Assembly: GCF_015062905.1 (NCBI RefSeq)
Contig: NZ_SUTK01000016.1
Location: forward strand, 1-39,096
Reading direction: 5' to 3'
DNA length: 39,096 nt
Origin: Methanobrevibacter thaueri
Lineage (GTDB): Archaea; Methanobacteriota; Methanobacteria; Methanobacteriales; Methanobacteriaceae
A model generated the notes under the pieces. The model had not been told where the DNA came from and made no database searches. It worked only from the letters and a program-made list of their open reading frames with translations. A program made the translations under genes and the position numbers. Below, in pieces: positions 1 to 8,253 of this stretch (positions are counted from its first letter, which is position 1; each line of letters opens with the position of its first letter).

Positions 1-2
1 GT

Positions 3-92
3 ACCGAAGTTATAAATCCAGCTTTTGACATAACTCCAAAAGAACTGATTACTGGAATAATTACTGAAAAGGGAATTATTGATCCGATTTAA
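3..92 (+). CDS. C-terminal fragment, aIF-2B / MtnA-family isomerase (partial)
   Basis: Only the last 29 codons lie in the window; the gene runs off the left edge and ends with TAA at 90-92. The peptide contains NPAFDITPKELI followed by GIITEKGII. This matches the conserved C-terminal signature (NPAFDVTPPE...ITEKGI) of the family containing eIF2B-like proteins, methylthioribose-1-phosphate isomerase and ribose-1,5-bisphosphate isomerase. Family members share this tail, so the substrate cannot be decided from what is visible. A T-rich stretch follows the stop at about 110-122 and may end transcription. Confidence 0.72.
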   Translation, partial: TEVINPAFDITPKELITGIITEKGIIDPI

Positions 93-244
93 GCGATAAT
101 TCTCAAATCTTATTTTTTTTTTAATTATATAACTATATTTGGCAATGATATTACGCCACAAAAGCAAGTATCAATACTATTTTTTGAAAAACTAGAAAAT
201 TATTATAAAAAAGATAAAAAATTAAAAAAAATAAAAATAGAAAA

Positions 245-2188
245 TTAGAATGGTAAACTTGCATAATAGCCGTGAAGACTATATGAACCAGTATTCCAAT
301 TTACTATAGTTCCGAACGAGTTTCTAATACTGCACGCATCACCAACAATCCAGTTATCATTGATTGATACTTGGGTCCAAACGTGTCCGTATGTACTGCC
401 GCTTGAGAAGGTACATGTTCCATGAACATATCTTGCAGAAAGGCCTGCTGCCCTATACATTGCTACAAGCAAGTGGGAGTGGTCTACACAGTTTCCTGTT
501 CCTGCTTCCAATGTACCTACTGCACCGAATTTGGTGTCATAGTAGAAACTGTAAGATATAGTGTCTCTAACATAGTCGAAAATGGCATTAGCTTTATCAT
601 AATCTGATTTTTTTCCTTTAATCAGCTGAGCAACCAATTTCTGTATTTTTTCATTGTCAACTTGACAGTTAGCGGAAGCCATTTGATACGGAGATAATTC
701 TTTAACGTATATTTTTGCAGATCCTCTAAACACATTGTTGCGTGCAAATTTAATCTTATAGGTTCCTTTATTCAATTTGCCTATATTGACTTTGGCAATA
801 CCTTTTTTATTTGTTTTTGTTTTATAGGTTTTGTCGTTCACCTTGAACCAAACTTTAACGTATTTTATAGGTTTGCCTTTACCGTTAACAGCTTTCAATG
901 TATAAACTACATTTTTGCCAGCAATTGCATCAATTGATTCGGCAATAAATTTGGTTCCGTCCACTAAAACCTTTTTAGATTTTGTATTTGATTTGTAATA
1001 TGGATCGGAAACAACTGTTTTAATACGATAATAACCTACACCAAGTTTAATTGGCAGTTTAGCATAGCCGTTTGAATTAGTTTTTTTAGTGTAAGTTTTA
1101 CCATTTACAGTAAATTGAACATAAACCTTCTTCATGTATTTACCTTTCTGTTTAACAATTACGTCATAGGTAGAACCGTCTTTATACTTCATATTTAAGT
1201 TAAAAGCTTTTAAACGAACGTCTTGTTTTTCAACGGTAATTTCCTTATAGACTAATTGATAATCTTCCTTTCCTAATAATGAATATTTGATTTTAATTTT
1301 ATAGGTACCAGGAGCTAAATCAATAGGTAAATATGCATTTCCTCTTCCATTGGTATAATCTACGTATGTTTTGCCATTTATTGTAAATTTAACCTTTACA
1401 TAAGCGAGAGGCTGTTTAGTTTTTGCATCTTTAACTTTAACTTTGAATTGGGATCCGTCTTTATAGGTCATTTTCATATTTTCTGTTTTGAAATATACGG
1501 TTGAATCCTGAACATGTAACTGTCCGATTCCTGAAGATTTAGCATAACTTGAGTCCCCATCAAAGGTATAAGTGATATTGTAAGTACCCTTTGGAAGAGC
1601 AGGAATAGTTATAGTGGCTTTCCCGTTCTTGTCTGTCAAAGAAGTTACTTTTTTATCGCTAAAAGTAAAGTATATTTTTGCACCGCTGATAGGTTTATTG
1701 TCAGCGCTTTTTAATGTGACTGTAAAATAATACTGGCTGTTAGGGAGAATGTAGGTATCTGCAGTGTCAGGTGTGATTTTAGTATTGGCCTTGTTTTGAG
1801 TACTTTCAGAAACAGATTCGCCATCATTTAAACTTAGGTCATCATCACTGCCACTTGGACTTAAATCAACTACATCATTATTGTTATCTTCAACATCTGA
1901 AGCTTGTAAATCTTCACCATTATTCTCATTGGAACCATTGCCATCCGCAACAGCTTCGTCGGAATAACTTAGATCATCATCTTGAGAATTAACAGTATTG
2001 GCGTTTGAGATAGAATCCCCGTCAGAAATTTCTAATTTGTCTTGGGATAATGATGTTTGCACACCATCATCTAAATTTGAATCTTCTTTAACTTGAACAT
2101 CAGTTGAATCCACTGCACTAACTGCACCCAATACCAGGAAGAACATTAATGCAAGAGATATCAACAATGTCTTATTTTTAATTGAAAT
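245..2188 (-). CDS. Secreted Ig-like repeat protein with C71 pseudomurein endoisopeptidase domain
   Basis: Predicted exported wall enzyme. The order is: signal peptide (hydrophobic run LLISLALMFFLVLGAVSA), a Ser/Asp/Asn-rich acidic linker to about residue 130, four to five Ig-like repeats of about 85 residues (each with a pattern like VKFTINGKTYVDYTNGRGNA), then a transglutaminase-fold domain. The catalytic triad reads as Cys about 567 (GTGNCVDHSH), His about 602 (YGHVW) and Asp about 617 (VGDACSIRNS). The ending NWNTGSYSLHGYYASLPF fits peptidase C71 (PeiW/PeiP family), which cuts the isopeptide bond of pseudomurein. No pseudomurein-binding repeats were found, unlike its paralog at 22016-24985. 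Start: an in-frame TAA lies at 2194-2192 and the only canonical start is TTG at 2167, 27 nt from the Shine-Dalgarno site. ATT at 2188-2186 is 6 nt from GAGGTG and restores a Lys-containing N-region, so I chose it (647 aa). A TTG start at 2167 would give 640 aa. Confidence 0.82.
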   Translation of the reverse strand: MSIKNKTLLISLALMFFLVLGAVSAVDSTDVQVKEDSNLDDGVQTSLSQDKLEISDGDSISNANTVNSQDDDLSYSDEAVADGNGSNENNGEDLQASDVEDNNNDVVDLSPSGSDDDLSLNDGESVSESTQNKANTKITPDTADTYILPNSQYYFTVTLKSADNKPISGAKIYFTFSDKKVTSLTDKNGKATITIPALPKGTYNITYTFDGDSSYAKSSGIGQLHVQDSTVYFKTENMKMTYKDGSQFKVKVKDAKTKQPLAYVKVKFTINGKTYVDYTNGRGNAYLPIDLAPGTYKIKIKYSLLGKEDYQLVYKEITVEKQDVRLKAFNLNMKYKDGSTYDVIVKQKGKYMKKVYVQFTVNGKTYTKKTNSNGYAKLPIKLGVGYYRIKTVVSDPYYKSNTKSKKVLVDGTKFIAESIDAIAGKNVVYTLKAVNGKGKPIKYVKVWFKVNDKTYKTKTNKKGIAKVNIGKLNKGTYKIKFARNNVFRGSAKIYVKELSPYQMASANCQVDNEKIQKLVAQLIKGKKSDYDKANAIFDYVRDTISYSFYYDTKFGAVGTLEAGTGNCVDHSHLLVAMYRAAGLSARYVHGTCTFSSGSTYGHVWTQVSINDNWIVGDACSIRNSFGTIVNWNTGSYSLHGYYASLPF

Positions 2189-2203
2189 GTTTTACACCTC
2201 GTT
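2189..2203 (-). promoter_or_regulatory. Shine-Dalgarno GAGGTG preceding an ATT start
   Basis: On the minus strand GAGGTG occupies 2200-2195, followed by six bases and then ATT at 2188. The same arrangement precedes the paralog at 22016. The next possible starts are 12 nt (second ATT, 2182) and 27 nt (TTG, 2167) from the site, so this ribosome-binding site decides the start. Confidence 0.7.
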
Positions 2204-2262
2204 CCCATTACGAAAAATTTATATCAAATATTATATTACTAAAAATAGTATTTCATAATGAG
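2204..2262 (-). promoter_or_regulatory. Structured 5' leader hairpin of the C71 peptidase gene
   Basis: On the minus strand the 12-nt arm CTCATTATGAAA (2262-2251) pairs with TTTCGTAATGGG (2215-2204), using two G-U pairs and enclosing a 35-nt AT-rich loop. The stem begins 25 nt after the end of the TATA box, so it should sit at or near the mRNA 5' end. It ends four bases before the Shine-Dalgarno site. The same stem, with an A-to-G change in the 3' arm that keeps pairing, precedes the paralog at 22016. The pairing is seen in the sequence; a regulatory role is inferred. Confidence 0.65.
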
Positions 2263-2286
2263 TAGATAAAGATTTATAATTCTACC

Positions 2287-2296
2287 TATATAAATG
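2287..2296 (-). promoter_or_regulatory. TATA box of the C71 peptidase gene
   Basis: CATTTATATA on the minus strand, preceded by an A-rich BRE-like run (AAAAA). A start about 26-27 nt downstream would fall at about 2264, right at the leader hairpin. The identical run AAAAACATTTATATA precedes the paralog. Confidence 0.65.
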
Positions 2297-2393
2297 TTTT
2301 TACACTTAAAATACAATTTTAAGGGGCTAAATCAGTAAATAAGGTTATTTTTGAAAATTTTTTTTAGGGATTATTTGAAAGAATTTAATCGGA

Positions 2394-4004
2394 CTAATAA
2401 TATTTTGTTGCAAATGCCAGAATCAATGCAGCCATAAAACCAATTATTATAACTATTGAGTAATTGTCTATTCTTTTATCGGCTTTTATTTTATTTGTAT
2501 GGAGTATGATTGGGATTAAGCCAATCAATGGTATGAAATATCTGAGGCTGGTTCCTAAATTGGTTCTTCCAACACGTGCCCAAGTTAATAGTTGGATAAA
2601 ATCGGTTCCAACATAAACCATCAGTAATACAATAAGGGCTCCAATTTTAGTTTTTAGGCCGAATTTTGCTTTTGTAGGGTAGAGGATAAGGGTAAATATT
2701 AAAAATATTTGAATTAATGTTGTTATTAGTGTATAATGGTCAGTATATGATGCCTTGTCTGATCCGTAGAAGTTGAAAAATCCGAATATCATTGTTATAG
2801 CTTCCTCTCCGAATATCTTGTTTAAAAATTCAAGTATGAAGGAAGGCTGGTTATATAACAAACTTAGCTGTTGGGTCGAATTGATAAGGTTATATTTGGA
2901 TCTCCAGGAGTGGGCAAGGGTATTGGTTGAAAAGCTGCTCCAGATTACTCCTATGATGCCTACTGCAAATATGCATAAAAGGATGTATAACCACATGTTC
3001 TTATCCTTTTTTAACTTATTGGAAGGTATGAACAACAATAGGAATACAAATGCCAGATAAGGCAATTTGCAAAGGCCCAGCAATAGACAAATAATGGAAA
3101 ATATTCCAATTTCTTTAATGTCAATCGAATCGTCTTCCAAGTGGCACAGATAAATGAAATATGCTATTGCAAGTATCCCCAATCCGAAAATCATCGAATC
3201 GATACTTGTCGATGCAGCCTGACAGATTGCAACGGGAATGCATGCTACGCTTAAAAGCGGAATCTTTAGATAAGGAACTTTCTTAATGGCCAGTGAAACT
3301 AAAGAGGCATAGAATATGAGATTGCACATTCTTCCAAGCCAAAGTATCCAGATTACATTCAAATCAAGAAATTTGGCAATCAAAATGCCGATGGCCTGAG
3401 GAAGATAACCGTAAAAGGGGTTCTGCTCAAATGCGGAGTTTTGAATCATTGGAGTATAGTTTATCTTGTCTTTATCATAAGGCGTTGCCTGAACCGTGAC
3501 TTCCTCATCATATACGCTTTCAAAAAAGCCCATACTTCCAATTGTTCTATATCCTGCACCCTCATTGATTACGGAACTTGTCTTCTCATGTTCAGTATGG
3601 TTATAGAGGCTATCGACTCCAATATCATACCCTGTCCAATGAGGGAATATGACTCCCTCGGATGTAATTTCACTACGTGTAAGGTGCTCCAGTTCATCGC
3701 TGACGCCACAAATCGGGACGAGCAGAGCGCATATCATACCAAAACACAGTATACTTACAAAAGCAACCTTATACAATTCCTCTTCGCTGTTATGCTTAAA
3801 GTAATACAGAATACAAATTATCCCCAAAAAAGCAGCAAGAATAAATGTCACAATCTCCAATTTGGGGTATAAAATATTTTTTTTAGAAATTGTGGAAAGG
3901 CCAGTAATTGTTATGAAGATTAGATATACGAGCAAATATTTTTTTGACTCGAAAAGTAAATTTTTGTAATCAAAAAAAGAATTTCTAATTTCCTCAAACA
4001 TCAT
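2394..4004 (-). CDS. Polytopic membrane protein, DUF2142-like
   Basis: A 536-aa integral membrane protein with about 11-13 hydrophobic segments across its length. After the first membrane segments comes an acidic motif, GVSDELEHLTRSE, resembling the PPDEPxHFxR loop of DUF2142 proteins and other GT-C-fold membrane glycosyltransferases. A later segment has CIPVAICQAASTSIDS, matching the DUF2142 pattern in which a Pro-rich helix is followed by a Ser/Asp turn. Members often sit near polysaccharide genes; here a GT4-type glycosyltransferase lies downstream on the other strand. Start: ATG ATG at 4004/4001 behind AGAGGTAG. A role in surface glycan assembly is inferred from family and context; the substrate is unknown. 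Confidence 0.7.
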   Translation of the reverse strand: MMFEEIRNSFFDYKNLLFESKKYLLVYLIFITITGLSTISKKNILYPKLEIVTFILAAFLGIICILYYFKHNSEEELYKVAFVSILCFGMICALLVPICGVSDELEHLTRSEITSEGVIFPHWTGYDIGVDSLYNHTEHEKTSSVINEGAGYRTIGSMGFFESVYDEEVTVQATPYDKDKINYTPMIQNSAFEQNPFYGYLPQAIGILIAKFLDLNVIWILWLGRMCNLIFYASLVSLAIKKVPYLKIPLLSVACIPVAICQAASTSIDSMIFGLGILAIAYFIYLCHLEDDSIDIKEIGIFSIICLLLGLCKLPYLAFVFLLLFIPSNKLKKDKNMWLYILLCIFAVGIIGVIWSSFSTNTLAHSWRSKYNLINSTQQLSLLYNQPSFILEFLNKIFGEEAITMIFGFFNFYGSDKASYTDHYTLITTLIQIFLIFTLILYPTKAKFGLKTKIGALIVLLMVYVGTDFIQLLTWARVGRTNLGTSLRYFIPLIGLIPIILHTNKIKADKRIDNYSIVIIIGFMAALILAFATKYY

Positions 4005-4261
4005 ACTACCTCTCTTTATTAATACAATTTTTACATTTTAATATATATTAATATTATCAAAACTCATATTTCCCATTTCAATAGGTGCTGTTTTCGATAT
4101 TTTTTTTTAAATTTTCAACCTATAAACTATTTAAGCGATTAAATTTAAACTATTAAATAACATCATTAGAATCTCTACACTATACCAATCAATTTGATTA
4201 GAATTTACAAATTTTGTAATACTTAGAGATTTGATATTGTTAAATTGCATTGAGTGATATT

Positions 4262-4588
4262 ATGGAGATTAAAAGTAAAAAATCAGCTGAGTATCCACCT
4301 TTAATTAAAGATTTAGTAAAAGAATTATTAAAAGATGACTTTGTACACTTTAAGATTTTATGTGCAAATGAAGTTCATCATTTTAACAAGGAAGAAAACA
4401 CCATTATCGAGTTTGCGGAAACTTACGTAAAAGAGACCAGGGATAATGGGGACATGTTGTATATCGCTTATCCTGATATCTTCAGAGTTAAATTATATAG
4501 GGATATAAACCAATATATTGAAGATGAAAAGAAATATAACGCATTTAATGACGAAGACCTATGGACTGGAAACAGAATCCAGTTCTAA
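4262..4588 (+). CDS. Small acidic protein of unknown function
   Basis: 108 aa, not recognised. Charged and Lys/Glu-rich, with no membrane segment or signal peptide and a single Cys; probably cytoplasmic alpha/beta. I chose ATG 4262 rather than the in-frame TTG at 4250 because GTGAT lies 3 nt before 4262, the same spacing as at the metallophosphoesterase gene (GGTGATTTTATG, 15224). The last bases overlap an extended reading frame of the next gene, but that gene probably starts at 4654, leaving a 65-bp spacer. Confidence 0.6.
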   Translation: MEIKSKKSAEYPPLIKDLVKELLKDDFVHFKILCANEVHHFNKEENTIIEFAETYVKETRDNGDMLYIAYPDIFRVKLYRDINQYIEDEKKYNAFNDEDLWTGNRIQF

Positions 4589-4653
4589 TATTTTTCTTTT
4601 TTTACAAATTTACTACCAAATTTTTATCAGAATTAATTATAGAGTATTATCTA

Positions 4654-5961
4654 ATGTCTTTTAATAGATTAAAGAATATTTTCAATTCTAAACCTAAAAA
4701 ACCTCATTTGCTAATTGCAGGTGTTGATTTAAAGTTCATTGTCCCTGCAATCAAATATCTTGAAAAATATTATGAGATTAAAGTGGATGAGTGGGATTGG
4801 AATATAGATAAGAATGTGCCTAGCAAATCAGTTGAGCTTTTGAAATGGGCTGATATTATTTTATGCGAGTGGATGGAATATTACACTCCTTGGTATTCAC
4901 AAAATGTTTCAAAAAATCAGAAATTATTCATTAGGGCTCATAGATACGAAATAACATTGGATTATGGGAACATGATTAATTTTGAAAATGTATGTGGGGT
5001 TATAACGATAAATTATTTTTTACTGGAGATTTTTTCCAATGTCTTCAGGATTCCCCGCGAAAAGATGTTTGTTTTGAATAATTTTATTGAAACTTCGATT
5101 TATAGCAGTATTAAAAATAAGTATTATTCAAAGCATGTTGCCCTTGTAGGCTATGCCCCAAGTTATAAGGGATATATGAGAGCTTTAAACATATTGAATC
5201 AATTAAAAGAGCATGATGATTTTAAGTTGTATCTGTATGGAAAGGATTATACTCAAATGCATTGGAAAGATAATCCTGAACAAATAGAATATTTTAATGC
5301 CTGTGAGGAATTTATCGAAGAAAATAGCTTAGGGGATTCCATTGTCAACAGAGGTTGGGTTGAGAGAAAGGACATGTTTCAGGATATTGGCTATGTATTG
5401 TCTTTAAGTGATATCGAAGGATCCCATTTGTCTCCAACAGAAGCCTTTGCCGATTCAACAATTAGCCTTCTAATTAAATGGCCTGGCGTTGAATATGTCT
5501 ATCCTAGAAAGCTCATTTTTGAGGGTATTGATGAGATTGTGAGATTTATATTGGATACCTATTCGGATTCTGTTAAATATTCCCATATATCTTCAAGGCT
5601 TAGGAAATATTGTATTGATGAGTTTGGTGAGGAATATTTTGCAAATGGATTAAAAGAAATTTTCGATAAAAGCTGTTCAAGCGATAGCAGAACTGTTGTC
5701 AGCTTTAAAAATCCTGTTTTTGATAATGTCGTTTTAATTGATAGCGAAGATGAAATTCCGAATGTTATCAGTTCCAATGAAAAAGTTTCACTAATGATTT
5801 CAAGTAATGTCGAAAGTCATAGGATCAAAAATATCTATCAAAGGTTTGCATCACCTGACGTTAAGGTGTATTCACAAAACTTCTTTGATAATCTGGATGA
5901 GGCATATTCATTTATTGAATTGTGTAACGAGATACACGACAGTGATGTATCATTCTTTTAG
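4654..5961 (+). CDS. Glycosyltransferase, GT-B fold (GT4-like)
   Basis: 435 aa from ATG 4654. Upstream in-frame codons to 4561 translate to a low-complexity Phe-rich stretch overlapping the previous gene and were left out. The N-terminal half has a Rossmann-like beginning (KPHLLIAGVDLKFIVPAIKY). The second half carries the donor-binding signature: VALVGYAPSYKGYMRAL near residue 165, GWVERKDM near 234, then EGSHLSPTEAFA. In the last, Glu255 and Glu263 form the E-x7-E motif of GT4 retaining glycosyltransferases. About 60 residues of unrecognised sequence follow. Its 3' end overlaps the convergent Trm5 gene by 12 bp. Sugar donor and acceptor cannot be read; a role in surface glycans is inferred from the nearby DUF2142 protein. 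Confidence 0.72.
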   Translation: MSFNRLKNIFNSKPKKPHLLIAGVDLKFIVPAIKYLEKYYEIKVDEWDWNIDKNVPSKSVELLKWADIILCEWMEYYTPWYSQNVSKNQKLFIRAHRYEITLDYGNMINFENVCGVITINYFLLEIFSNVFRIPREKMFVLNNFIETSIYSSIKNKYYSKHVALVGYAPSYKGYMRALNILNQLKEHDDFKLYLYGKDYTQMHWKDNPEQIEYFNACEEFIEENSLGDSIVNRGWVERKDMFQDIGYVLSLSDIEGSHLSPTEAFADSTISLLIKWPGVEYVYPRKLIFEGIDEIVRFILDTYSDSVKYSHISSRLRKYCIDEFGEEYFANGLKEIFDKSCSSDSRTVVSFKNPVFDNVVLIDSEDEIPNVISSNEKVSLMISSNVESHRIKNIYQRFASPDVKVYSQNFFDNLDEAYSFIELCNEIHDSDVSFF

Positions 5962-6960
5962 GGAAGTGACCTTTCCATCAATGGCGACATGCCATTCGTC
6001 TGGTGAAATGGATTTAACTTTACGTGTATTGATTATTTCAACTTGTTTTCCCGCTTTTTTACATGCATCCTCTAAGCGTTTTATTCCGGTTTCATATGAA
6101 TCAGAAAACTCATAATAATTGATTATTCCATTATCTTCAATTAAGTCAACGGCCACATCAAGGAAAGTGTAGGCAAGACCTGGAAGGTTCATGATTATCC
6201 TGTCGAATTTTGTTTTAAACCCTTTGCTCACTTCTCGCACATCTCCGCAATAACTTTCTATATTGCCTTTCAGTTTATTCATCATGATATTTTCATTTAG
6301 GTATTTGATTGCGGCTTCGTTAATGTCAACCGCAGTGATGTCGACATCTTTGTTTCTTGCAATGACTATTGGGAACGGCCCTATTCCACAAAACATGTCC
6401 AGGATTTTTTCACCATCTCCTACGCTTTCCATCACCCTTTTCCTTTCAGTTGCAAGCCTTGGTGAAAAATAAACCTCTCGAACATCCAATTTTAGTCTGG
6501 CTCCATGTTCCTTATGTATGGTCACAGAATCATCAACCCCTGAGAGAAACTCCAAATCACGCACTCTAATTGTTCCTTTTATTGCACTTTTTTTCATGTA
6601 AATCGCTTTTCTTTTGGTGAATTTATATGCCGCATCACCTATAATCTGTTTTTTAGCGCATAACTCATCAGGTATTTCTAAGATGACGATGTCTCCGATT
6701 GTGTCAAAGGATGTTTTTAGGTTTTCGATTTCCTCTGCACTCAATTCGTCTTTAAGTATTTCAGCAAAATTATGGGGGACTTTTTTCACCGGTTCCAAAT
6801 CGATATCCTCAATGGTATAACCGTCAATATCTTCTGTTATGGGAATATATCCGAATTCATCTGTTGTTTTTATTCTATATTCCATATCCATTAATCCGTC
6901 AGACATTAATTTAATGCGAGTGTCGTTTATTTGCTTTAATGGAACTTTTACACATTTCAT
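5950..6960 (-). CDS. tRNA (guanine37-N1)-methyltransferase, Trm5-like
   Basis: 336 aa. Transfers methyl from S-adenosylmethionine to N1 of G37 next to the anticodon, preventing +1 frameshifting; archaeal Trm5 may also start wyosine synthesis. The middle has the archaeal Trm5 pattern VYFSPRLATERKRV (about residue 163), then the SAM loop DMFCGIGPFPIVIA, the acidic VDINEAAIKYLNEN, and the catalytic motif MNLPGLAYTFL in the form expected for Trm5 (NLP rather than NPPY). The N-terminal 100 residues would be the D1 region that reads tRNA shape. ATG 6960 has no Shine-Dalgarno site and lies about 24 nt from a TATA-like sequence, so the transcript is probably leaderless. Only 35 bp separate it from divergent dphB. 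Confidence 0.85.
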   Translation of the reverse strand: MKCVKVPLKQINDTRIKLMSDGLMDMEYRIKTTDEFGYIPITEDIDGYTIEDIDLEPVKKVPHNFAEILKDELSAEEIENLKTSFDTIGDIVILEIPDELCAKKQIIGDAAYKFTKRKAIYMKKSAIKGTIRVRDLEFLSGVDDSVTIHKEHGARLKLDVREVYFSPRLATERKRVMESVGDGEKILDMFCGIGPFPIVIARNKDVDITAVDINEAAIKYLNENIMMNKLKGNIESYCGDVREVSKGFKTKFDRIIMNLPGLAYTFLDVAVDLIEDNGIINYYEFSDSYETGIKRLEDACKKAGKQVEIINTRKVKSISPDEWHVAIDGKVTSLKE

Positions 6961-6995
6961 AAAGTTATTTATGTTTAGATTATATAAATAATATC
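6961..6995. promoter_or_regulatory. Compact divergent promoter, trm5 / dphB
   Basis: The 35-bp gap holds two TATA-like elements. TTATATAA (6980-6987) is centred about 24 nt from the trm5 start on the minus strand. GTTATTTATG (6964-6973) is centred about 27 nt before the dphB ATG. Neither gene has a Shine-Dalgarno site, so both transcripts would start at or near the ATG. Inference from spacing. Confidence 0.45.
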
Positions 6996-7787
6996 ATGTT
7001 TTATTTAGTTGGTTTAGGATTATTTGATGAAAAGGATATCTCTCTTAAAGGATTGGAATGTTTGAAAAATGTTGATAAAATCTATGCCGAATTTTTCACA
7101 TCACGATTATTCGGTTCAAGTTTCGAAGCCATTGAAGAGTTGATAGGCCAAAAAATTGAAGTGTTAATCAGGGGAGAGGTTGAAGAGGAACATAAGTTTA
7201 TTGAAGAGGCTAAAACCAGTGATGTGGCTCTGATTACGGGTGGCGACCCATTAATTGCAACTACCCACAGCGATTTTCTGGTTCAATGTTCTAAAAAGGG
7301 TATCGATTTTGAAGTGATTCATGGGTCTTCAATTCTATCCTCAGCACCGGCCATTTCTGGCCTTCAGGGATATAAATTTGGAAAAGTAACCACAATACCG
7401 TTTCCTGATTATAATTTCTATCCAAAATCTCCATATGAGGCTATCGAGGAAAATCTCAAAATGGATTTGCATACTTTGGTTTTGCTTGATATCCAAGCTC
7501 ATAAAGACCGTTACATGACTGTCAATCAAGGTTTGGAGTATTTAATGAGCATTTATGATGAACTGGGCCGTGAAGGGTTGATTTCTCCGGATACATTGGC
7601 CATGGGCATTGCCCGTGTCGGATCAAAGGATGTCATTGTCAAGGCGGGAAAGATTTCCGAGTTGATTGATTTTGATTTTGGCGGTCCTCTCCATTGCATA
7701 GTCATTCCATCAAAGCTCCATATTGTTGAAGCCGAATATCTGGTGGAAATTGCCGGAGCGGATTCTAAAATACTTGATGATGTTTGA
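6996..7787 (+). CDS. dphB: Diphthine synthase
   Basis: 263 aa, the usual length. Methylates the aminocarboxypropyl-histidine of elongation factor 2 using SAM to give diphthine, a step in diphthamide synthesis. The N-terminus FYLVGLGLFDEKDISLKGLE is characteristic of DphB/Dph5 in the tetrapyrrole methylase fold. It is followed by the GGDPLIATTHSDF loop (about residue 82) and the HGSSILSSAP segment (about 109) that line the SAM pocket. Located head-to-head with Trm5, so both divergent genes act on the translation machinery. No Shine-Dalgarno site precedes ATG 6996, which suggests a leaderless transcript. Confidence 0.93.
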   Translation: MFYLVGLGLFDEKDISLKGLECLKNVDKIYAEFFTSRLFGSSFEAIEELIGQKIEVLIRGEVEEEHKFIEEAKTSDVALITGGDPLIATTHSDFLVQCSKKGIDFEVIHGSSILSSAPAISGLQGYKFGKVTTIPFPDYNFYPKSPYEAIEENLKMDLHTLVLLDIQAHKDRYMTVNQGLEYLMSIYDELGREGLISPDTLAMGIARVGSKDVIVKAGKISELIDFDFGGPLHCIVIPSKLHIVEAEYLVEIAGADSKILDDV

Positions 7788-7811
7788 TTTTTTAAAAAAA
7801 GTTGGGGGAGT

Positions 7812-7837
7812 TGGAAGTAGTTGTTTGGCTACTTCCA
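7812..7837. other. 9-bp stem-loop downstream of dphB
   Basis: TGGAAGTAG (7812-7820) and CTACTTCCA (7829-7837) form a perfect stem with an 8-nt loop, 25 bp after the dphB stop. No T-run follows directly, so it is not a classical terminator; it may be a 3'-end structure or processing site. Confidence 0.4.
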
Positions 7838-8016
7838 TGAACATATTTTCATCATTTTGGAGATTATAAAATGTTTGACTGATGTTCATCTTGAGATATG
7901 AAATTTACTTCACATCGATTATTAATTATGTTTTAATGATATATAAATGTTTTCATTTCGACTTTTCAAAAAAAGAAGAAAAAGGATTTATAGTTCTTAA
8001 AATACTTTTCCAACAT
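7838..8016. other. AT-rich spacer, no gene seen
   Basis: Between the dphB 3' hairpin and the short relic at 8017-8151 there is no open frame with plausible composition. The only structure noted is a weak inverted pair ATGAACAT (7837-7844) / ATGTTCAT (7882-7889). Confidence 0.4.
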
Positions 8017-8151
8017 TTATTGGTTTGTATTATACAATATGTGCAGGTATAAGTTTTCAATTGTTCTAAGGTATCTACGTTTGCTTCCAAGCTGATTGTC
8101 ACGTATTCCAAGAAATTCTCCTCCGGCCACTACAACTTTTTTGATTGTCAT
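8017..8151 (-). pseudogene. Possible relic of a Rossmann-fold (3-hydroxyacyl-CoA dehydrogenase-like) gene
   Basis: A 44-codon frame with TAA at 8019-8017. Its first residues, MTIKKVVVAGGEFLG, look like the start of a 3-hydroxyacyl-CoA dehydrogenase-type NAD-binding domain (MTIKKVVVAGGGVLGSQ). The dinucleotide motif is damaged and the match stops after about 15 residues. The rest (RYLRTIENLYLHILYNTNQ) is short, basic and not recognised. It may be a decayed gene whose interior was lost, or a small unrelated protein. A short palindrome, CTATCAAGCGATAG, lies just upstream of its start (8162-8175). Confidence 0.35.
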
Positions 8152-8253
8152 TTTTTCACATCTATCAAGCGATAGAGTTTACCTGATTTTCTATTGAAAA
8201 GTATTGGTTAAATATTGTTAAGTTTATATGCGTTTAAGTTCATAATATATCTA

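Noticed and set aside
3441..3872. 143-codon open frame on the + strand opposite the DUF2142-like gene
   Set aside because: It lies fully antisense to a well-formed membrane protein, has an odd mix of Cys and His, and no Shine-Dalgarno site or TATA box.
4561..4653. N-terminal extension of the glycosyltransferase
   Set aside because: It overlaps the previous gene and encodes a Phe-rich low-complexity stretch that does not fit the GT-B fold; ATG 4654 begins the basic segment before the first strand.
5950..5961. Short convergent 3' overlaps (also at 8727, 11428, 29304 and 31662) as functional antisense pairs
   Set aside because: Overlaps of 4-12 bp are what compact gene packing gives; nothing else suggests regulation.
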